Below are positions 58,983 to 64,000 of a stretch of DNA of 64,000 nucleotides, one piece after another (position 1 is the first letter of the stretch; each line of letters opens with the position of its first letter). This stretch comes from Actinoplanes sandaracinus. GTDB taxonomy: Bacteria; Actinomycetota; Actinomycetes; Mycobacteriales; Micromonosporaceae. Under the pieces are notes generated by a model. The model was given only the letters and a program-made list of their open reading frames with translations, ran no database searches and was not told the origin of the DNA. The DNA lies in assembly GCF_030009775.1 (NCBI RefSeq), contig NZ_JASCTH010000001.1:186001-250000 (forward strand). Reading direction: 5' to 3'. Position numbers and translations under genes: made by a program.

Positions 58983-60055
58983 ACACCCGGCTCACCCGGC
59001 TGCTCGGCACCGATCTCCCGATCATCCAGGGCCCGTTCGGCGGTGGCCTGTCGAGCGTCGCACTCGCCGCCGCGGTGAGCGGCGCCGGCGGCCTCGGCTC
59101 GTTCGGCGCGCACCACCTGGACCCCGGCGCCATCACGGCCCTCGTCGCCGACCTGAAGGCAGCGGTGCCCGGAGAGCGGCCGTTCAACGTGAACCTGTGG
59201 GTCCCGCACCCGCGGGAGGCGGCCCTGCGCCCGGCGCCGGCCGACCTCGACCGGCTCCGGCCGCTCTACGACCGCCTCGGCATACCGGTGCCGACTTCGT
59301 ACGCGCCGCCGCCCGCCTTCGACGATCAGGTGGCGGCGCTGCTGGCCGCGCAGCCACCGGTGATCAGTTTCGTCATGGGCACGCCGTCCGCCGGTGTGGT
59401 GGCCGAGGCCCGCCGCCGCGGCATCGTGACGATCGGCACCGCCACCACCGTCGACGAAGCGGTGGCCGTCGAGGCCGCGGGACTCGACGTCGTGGTGGCG
59501 TCGGGCAGCGACGCCGGAGGGCATCGGGGCGCCTTCCTGCGCCCGGTCGCCGAGTCACTGGTCGGCACGTTCTCGCTCGTTCCGCAGGTCGTCGACGCCG
59601 TCGGCATCCCGGTCGTCGCGGCCGGCGGGATCGCCGACCATCGCGGCGTCACGGCGGCGCTCGCTCTCGGCGCCGAGGGCGTCCAGATCGGCACCGGATT
59701 CCTGGCGACTCTGCAGTCCGGGGCGAGTCCCGTCCACAAAGCGGCGCTCACCGGGCCCGACGCCCGGATCACCGTGCTGACCCGGCTCTTCTCCGGCCGG
59801 CCCGCGCGGGCGATCATCAACCCGCTGATCCGGGAGTTCGCGGGCGAGGAGGCGTACGTGCCCGAGTACCCGGTGCAGAACGCGCTCATGCAGCCGCTGC
59901 GCCGAGCCGCCGCCGCGCGCGACGACTCCCGGTACGTCAACCTCTGGGCCGGCCAGGCGGCGTCGCTGTCACGGCCGATCACCGCCCAGGAGTACCTCGC
60001 CACGCTGGTAGCCGACGCCGCGGACCGGTTAGCGGCAAAGGACCGGCCCGCCTGA
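58979..60055 (+). CDS. Nitronate monooxygenase (2-nitropropane dioxygenase family)
   Basis: 358 residues from ATG 58979. TDLPIIQGPFGGGLSSVALA at the N-terminus, VVVASGSDAGGHRGAF (the SxxAGGH motif binding FMN phosphate and holding the catalytic histidine, about residue 180) and VVAAGGIADHRGVTAALALG, GVQIGTGFLAT. It oxidises nitronates, including propionate-3-nitronate, to carbonyl compounds and nitrite. Coupled to the WrbA-like gene by ATGA. Confidence 0.92.
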   Translation: MNTRLTRLLGTDLPIIQGPFGGGLSSVALAAAVSGAGGLGSFGAHHLDPGAITALVADLKAAVPGERPFNVNLWVPHPREAALRPAPADLDRLRPLYDRLGIPVPTSYAPPPAFDDQVAALLAAQPPVISFVMGTPSAGVVAEARRRGIVTIGTATTVDEAVAVEAAGLDVVVASGSDAGGHRGAFLRPVAESLVGTFSLVPQVVDAVGIPVVAAGGIADHRGVTAALALGAEGVQIGTGFLATLQSGASPVHKAALTGPDARITVLTRLFSGRPARAIINPLIREFAGEEAYVPEYPVQNALMQPLRRAAAARDDSRYVNLWAGQAASLSRPITAQEYLATLVADAADRLAAKDRPA

Positions 60056-60142
60056 CAGGCATCGGCTGAGCGCCCGAGCGCCGGTGGACGGACGGCTGCC
60101 GGCCTCGGCGCTACATTTTCGCGGTGGGAGAGGCGGCGGTGT

Positions 60143-60673
60143 TCACACCGGGGGCCGCACGTATCCGTGCTCGGCCAGGGCTTGGGCATGCCTGTCATAA
60201 GCGCTCGGATCCGTCGGAGTGAGCGTGTCGAGCCCGTCCACATATCGATTGAACATGCTGAACGCCGCCGCGATGAGCACGGTGTCGTGAACGGTGCGGT
60301 CGTCGGCCCCGGCCGCGCGTGCCTGGGCGACGTCTTCGGCAGTCACCGACCGGCCGTCCACGCGGACCTTGTCGGCGACGGCCAGCAACGCGACCATCAG
60401 GGGATCCGTCTCCGCCGAGGACGAGCCGGACCCGTCGTCGCGGCGCAGCCGCCGCGCCACGGCGTCGTGGGTCCGGGCGCAGAAAGCGCATTCGTTACGG
60501 CCGGACACGTACGCGGCGATGGTCTCCCGCTGCGCCGGGGTGAGCGGCGAGGGACCTCGCAGCAAGGTCTCGGCGAGGCTGTTGAGCGGACCGGCGGTCT
60601 GCGGGTAGCCGGCCAGGAGCCCGGCGATCCCGGGCAGCGGCGGCAGATCGATGTGCGGCACACCCCACGTCAT
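60143..60673 (-). CDS. AhpD-like carboxymuconolactone decarboxylase family protein
   Basis: 176 residues from ATG 60673, the usual size for peroxidase-related members. The redox motif is NECAFCARTHDAVARRL (CxxC and His, about residues 62-70), preceded by LTPAQRETIAAYVSGR. These proteins act as alkylhydroperoxidase-like reductases or decarboxylases; the CxxC...H triad favours redox chemistry. It lies convergent to the nitronate monooxygenase, divergent from the methyltransferase. Confidence 0.88.
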   Translation of the reverse strand: MTWGVPHIDLPPLPGIAGLLAGYPQTAGPLNSLAETLLRGPSPLTPAQRETIAAYVSGRNECAFCARTHDAVARRLRRDDGSGSSSAETDPLMVALLAVADKVRVDGRSVTAEDVAQARAAGADDRTVHDTVLIAAAFSMFNRYVDGLDTLTPTDPSAYDRHAQALAEHGYVRPPV

Positions 60674-60818
60674 CACGCCTGGCCGCCGATATCCACGTCC
60701 GAACGGCCACCCTGCGGCGTCCGACAGGCGAGGATCTTCCCCAGCGACCAGAATGGATCTCTCGCACCGAATCTCGTAAAGTCTGCCGTCTCGCGTCACG
60801 GACGACAGGGAGATCTTG

Positions 60819-61637
60819 GTGAGTACCGGCAACTCGGACCTCGCGGCCCGCATCGATATGACAAAACCGCATCCCGCGCGACGGTACGACTACTGGCTCG
60901 GTGGCAAGGACAACTTCCAGGCCGACCGCGACGCGGCCGAGGCGATCGCCGCGGTGTTCCCCCACATCCGCACCGCCGCCCGCGAGAACCGAGCCTTCAT
61001 GCAGAGGGCGGTGAGGTTTCTCGCCGCCGAGGCGGGGATCCGGCAATTCCTGGACATCGGCACCGGGCTGCCGACCGCCGACAACGTCCACGATGTCGCG
61101 CAGCGGATCGCCCCCGAGTCGCGGATCGTCTATGTGGACAACGATCCGCTGGTGCTCGTGCACGCCCGAGCCCTGCTGACCAGTTCTCCGCAGGGCGCCA
61201 CCGCCTACATCGACGCCGACGCGAGGACCCCGGACAGGATCCTCGCCAATCCGGCCCTGCGGAACACGCTGGACTTCTCCCAGCCGGTCGCGCTGCTGCT
61301 CGTGGCCCTCCTGCATTTCGTCGAGGACAACGAGAACCCGTACGACATCGTGCGGGAACTGGTCGCCGCCCTGCCCGCCGGTAGTTACCTGGTGCTGTCG
61401 CATGCGACGTTCGACCCGCTCGACCCTGACACGATCGCCGCAATGAACGGGGTGAACAGAGGCATCAAGCCGATGTTCTGTCCCCGCCCGTTGGCGGACG
61501 TCTCGCGCTTCTTCGACGGCCTCGACCTGCTGAAACCGGGGATCGTCTCGGTCTCCGACTGGCGGCCGCAGCCGGGGCCCCGCCCCACCCCCGCCGAGGC
61601 CACCGGTTACGGGGCGGTCGCACGAAAGATCCGGTGA
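60819..61637 (+). CDS. SAV2177/DUF574-family SAM-dependent methyltransferase
   Basis: 272 residues from GTG 60819 with GGGAGA upstream. PHPARRYDYWLGGKDNFQAD is the family's hallmark start, followed by NRAFMQRAVRFLAAEAGIRQ, FLDIGTGLPTADNVHDVAQR (motif I) and VYVDNDPLVLVHARALL. The family is abundant in actinobacteria with unknown substrates. Intact and of usual length. Confidence 0.95.
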   Translation: MSTGNSDLAARIDMTKPHPARRYDYWLGGKDNFQADRDAAEAIAAVFPHIRTAARENRAFMQRAVRFLAAEAGIRQFLDIGTGLPTADNVHDVAQRIAPESRIVYVDNDPLVLVHARALLTSSPQGATAYIDADARTPDRILANPALRNTLDFSQPVALLLVALLHFVEDNENPYDIVRELVAALPAGSYLVLSHATFDPLDPDTIAAMNGVNRGIKPMFCPRPLADVSRFFDGLDLLKPGIVSVSDWRPQPGPRPTPAEATGYGAVARKIR

Positions 61638-61858
61638 CCACGCGGAACGCCACTCCGAGGGCTCACGAACGATTCCCACGGGTCCGTTGTAGGTTCTCCA
61701 CCAAGATGTCGGGGGGTCAGCGCGCTGACCTGGTGGGCGGTGCGGGATTCTCACCGATCTGGCGCTTTTCTTCATGGTCTTGGTGCGGCAGGAATGACTG
61801 GTCCCGGTGGGGAGCGGCCCGCTGCTCAGAACCAGCGACTCACCACCGCGTCCCGCTT

Positions 61859-63139
61859 CTATCCCAGGCGGCCGCTCGTGGCAGCACGTACGTCCGGGTG
61901 TTCGATCGGGTCGTCACGCAGGTAGCGCAGCCGCTCGCGCGTCATGTCGGTCAGTGGCGCGCGTTGCACAGCCAGCATCCTGACGTCGGTCTCACAATCC
62001 CAGAGCCCTTCCACCAGGAAGCGTTCCGCGCCGGTCGGGTCGAGTGCGACGAGCGCCCGCAGGTAGGCCGGGCGCTCGTAGGAGTGCGGGCTGTACCACA
62101 GTCGGCGGAGCCGGGGCGACGCCGCCGTGCTGGCCGATCCCCCGATCCGCGCCAGGCCGACGACGAGTTCGTCGTAGCCGCACAGGTCATCGGGTCTTTC
62201 GTCGAGCCAGTCCAGCCCGGCGACGACGGCGGGAGCATCGCTGTCGGCGCCGTGCGCTGCCAGCAACCGGAACGCGGTCCAGCGCAGAGGATGGCCAGGA
62301 GTGGCCGCCCACGAACGCGCAGCGGGCACCGCGCCGGCGCCCAGCTCGGCCAGAGTGAGGCCCAGTAGCGGCGCGATCTGCGTCGCGGCAGCGCCATCGG
62401 CGGCGAGCATGCCGTCGACGAGGTCGAGCAGGCGCAGGTCCGGTGGGCGGCGGCGCAGCTCTCGCAGTGCCGGGCGCCAGTCAGCGGCGCGGGCCGGCTC
62501 GGCCAGCAGGTCGAGTAGGGCATCGTCGGATTCGGCGGCGTACGGCCGAGCGAGAGGACGAACGCGCGCACCGGCGGCGTGGACCGCGGCGGCGATGCGC
62601 GGATCGCGTTCGGCCCAGCGGGGCCACGGCGGTGATCGCCACAGCACATCCTCGCTCGCCGCGGCGTCCAGCCGACCGATCAAGACGGGGTGCAGGTCGT
62701 CCCAGTACTCGGTCGGCCAGGAGACGGCCACCGTGGTGAGCGCTTCGAGCCAGCGCTTCCCGTGGGTGATGTAGCGGCGCACCTCGTCGACGACTCCGTC
62801 GATGCCGGCCCGTCCCAGCACCTCCAGCACGCCGAGGGTCGTGGCGAACTCATGGTCGTCGTCGGCCTTTGCCGCGGGCGCGTGAAACAGGCCCGCGGCG
62901 ATCGGTTCGACCGGCAGCCGCAGATCCCGCACCAACCGAGCCAGATAGACCTCGCGCTCGTCGACCTGCCAGTCCCAGCGGTAATCCCGGCGGAGGCAGT
63001 CCGCCACCAACTCCGGAGCCGCCGGGTCGGACATTGCGAGATGCGCGCCGCGGCCGAGCCCGCGCTGCAGTGCCCCAGCCAGAGACCGTGGACTGCGGTA
63101 ATGCCAGGAATGATCGCAGTCGTCAGTAGTACAGCTCAT
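61859..63139 (-). CDS. HEAT-like helical repeat protein, uncharacterised
   Basis: 426 residues from ATG 63139; a GTG eight codons earlier is possible. After a short Cys-rich start (MSCTTDDCDHSWHYRS) come repeated helical pairs, for example LLDLLAEPARAADWRPALRE, LRWTAFRLLAAHGADSDAPA, YLRALVALDPTGAERFLVEG, ending PDVRAATSGRLG, as in HEAT/PBS-type scaffolds. No enzyme motif seen. It could be a protein-binding scaffold; no operon partner is visible. Codon use is like that of its neighbours. Confidence 0.72.
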   Translation of the reverse strand: MSCTTDDCDHSWHYRSPRSLAGALQRGLGRGAHLAMSDPAAPELVADCLRRDYRWDWQVDEREVYLARLVRDLRLPVEPIAAGLFHAPAAKADDDHEFATTLGVLEVLGRAGIDGVVDEVRRYITHGKRWLEALTTVAVSWPTEYWDDLHPVLIGRLDAAASEDVLWRSPPWPRWAERDPRIAAAVHAAGARVRPLARPYAAESDDALLDLLAEPARAADWRPALRELRRRPPDLRLLDLVDGMLAADGAAATQIAPLLGLTLAELGAGAVPAARSWAATPGHPLRWTAFRLLAAHGADSDAPAVVAGLDWLDERPDDLCGYDELVVGLARIGGSASTAASPRLRRLWYSPHSYERPAYLRALVALDPTGAERFLVEGLWDCETDVRMLAVQRAPLTDMTRERLRYLRDDPIEHPDVRAATSGRLG

Positions 63140-63235
63140 CGGCAGGCAGTGTGCCGTATCCACCGCGACCGTGTCTGGCGTTTTCTCGCGCCGGCCGCCG
63201 CGCAGCGATATCCACCCACGACGCGGCGACGCCGT

Positions 63236-63285
63236 CTCTCACAATCTTGGCGGAACCGCCGACCCAGCCGCCAAGATCGTGAGAG
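63236..63285. terminator. 18-bp-stem hairpin in the gap before the last gene
   Basis: CTCTCACAATCTTGGCGG (63236-63253) pairs with 63268-63285 with one mismatch across a 14-nt loop. It stands between divergent genes, so it is not placed to terminate either; it may be a regulatory structure or a repeat. The rest of 63140-63489 shows no gene. Confidence 0.5.
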
Positions 63286-63489
63286 TCCGCCATCGGCGAT
63301 GAGAACCTACAGTCGGGTGGGTTCTCCTCTGAGTTGGCGGCGGTCAGCGGGTGAGCATTGAGCGGACGTCGGGCCGGGCTTGTGGTGCGCGGTGCTTGAC
63401 CCTCGACCTGATTGAGGGGCAAAGCTCTGTCCCGGGTTGGACGACGCGCGGCTCTGCGCGTCGCGGGACCGCTGACCGGAGGACGAGCC

Positions 63490-63960
63490 ATGACCGATGT
63501 CGTGATGGAAGAGATCCGCAAGGCCCAGGAGCTGAATGTCGCAGGCGACCAGGCCGGTGCCCGCGCTGCCCTGGAGCGTCTGTGGGGGACCACCGACGAT
63601 GCCCTGCATCGGTGCACCATCGCCCATTATCTCGCTGACCTGCAGGAGTCGGTGGAGGATGAGCTGCGGTGGGATGAGCTCGCGCTGGCGGCGTTCCCGG
63701 ATCTCACCGACGAGCGGACCCGCGCTTTTGACGACTCGTGGCGGGCGCGGGCTTTCCTGCCTTCGTTGCACCTCAATCTGGCCGACGTCCACCGTCGGGC
63801 CGGACACCAGAAGCAGGCGCGGCACTTCCTGGGCAAGGCCACCGCTGCGCTCGACGAACTCCCGGCGGATGACTACGGTGCCATGATCCGCGACGCCCTC
63901 GGCAAGGTCCGAGAGGCCATCGACGCCGGCTCGACCGCACCCTTGGTGCCGACAACGTAG
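63490..63960 (+). CDS. Small TPR-like hypothetical protein
   Basis: 156 residues from ATG 63490 with GGAGGA seven bases upstream. Helical pairs with TPR-like spacing: EIRKAQELNVAGDQAGARAA, IAHYLADLQESVEDELRWDE, SLHLNLADVHRRAGHQKQAR. The YLADLQ/LNLADVHRRAG pattern is common in actinobacterial proteins annotated as tetratricopeptide hypotheticals. Cytoplasmic, function unknown. The stop TAG is complete; the window ends 40 bases later. Confidence 0.8.
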   Translation: MTDVVMEEIRKAQELNVAGDQAGARAALERLWGTTDDALHRCTIAHYLADLQESVEDELRWDELALAAFPDLTDERTRAFDDSWRARAFLPSLHLNLADVHRRAGHQKQARHFLGKATAALDELPADDYGAMIRDALGKVREAIDAGSTAPLVPTT

Positions 63961-64000
63961 GATGCCCGACCGGCGATGATCAATCCGCCGTGGGAAGGCG

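Noticed and set aside
1..64000. tRNA, rRNA, integrase or phage genes
   Set aside because: No clover-leaf, rRNA-like stretch or integrase/transposase motif was noticed; a covariance-model search was not possible.

Overview
The window is very GC-rich, with strong G/C third-position bias, many GTG starts, 4-base ATGA/GTGA stop-start overlaps, hairpin terminators without T-tracts, and several apparently leaderless starts. Together with a cslA-glxA-GH6 hyphal-tip glycan locus, a GerW/YtfJ-type protein, SigE-type ECF factors, a DUF222-HNH gene behind a LexA-type box and a SAV2177/DUF574 methyltransferase, this points to a filamentous actinobacterium. A Micromonosporaceae member such as Actinoplanes is my best guess, by inference only. 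No rRNA, tRNA, CRISPR array, integrase or transposase gene was seen.

Layout. 1-10 kb: the end of an M14 peptidase-like protein, a serine beta-lactamase-family hydrolase, a DUF222-HNH gene with an SOS-like box, a repeat-rich gene-poor stretch with a decayed gene (3.98-5.75 kb), a DUF2461 gene whose start lies inside an 18-bp tandem repeat, an ICL/PEP-mutase-family enzyme, secreted/lipoproteins and a methyltransferase. 10.9-14.3 kb: a compact module that looks type VII secretion-related (two WXG-type proteins, a membrane-anchored NHL propeller, a divergent YbaB-like protein). 14.3-17.4 kb: an acyl-CoA oxidase and small membrane proteins. 17.5-22.4 kb: CslA-like glycan synthase coupled to a GlxA-like copper radical oxidase, facing a GH6 lipoprotein. 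22.4-27.9 kb: an ECF sigma/anti-sigma-like pair sharing mirror-image ECF promoters with a lipoprotein propeller, then a NodS-like methyltransferase, a membrane protein with a CebR-like operator upstream, and an AbfB (CBM42) protein.

28-34.4 kb: a sugar-uptake operon (two permeases, binding lipoprotein, GH42 beta-galactosidase) divergent from a LacI regulator across two 18-bp palindromes. 34.4-37.3 kb: non-coding, with 56-bp, 22-bp and 7-bp tandem repeats and a ~330-bp inverted repeat flanking a GerW-like gene. 37.3-39.4 kb: PadR - HAAS/ABC ATPase - ABC-2 permease, with a ~59-bp array duplicating the permease start region. 39.4-41.9 kb: an ECF sigma - triple-repeat membrane protein - amidoligase operon. 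42.1-49.0 kb: a GMC oxidoreductase - membrane STAND ATPase with 14 WD40 repeats - TPR-like/APH kinase operon, abutted tail to tail by an SDR/Gfo-Idh pair. 51.3-64 kb: ordinary metabolic and regulatory genes (hydrolase, LysR, LuxR, TetR, MBL hydrolase, pyridoxal kinase, TetR-controlled flavoprotein/nitronate monooxygenase, AhpD-like protein, methyltransferase, HEAT-like protein).

The best candidates for undescribed biology are the GMC-STAND/WD40-APH operon, the sigma-repeat protein-amidoligase operon, the T7SS-like module and the dispersed inverted repeat. Functions are inferred from motifs read by eye; no database search was run.
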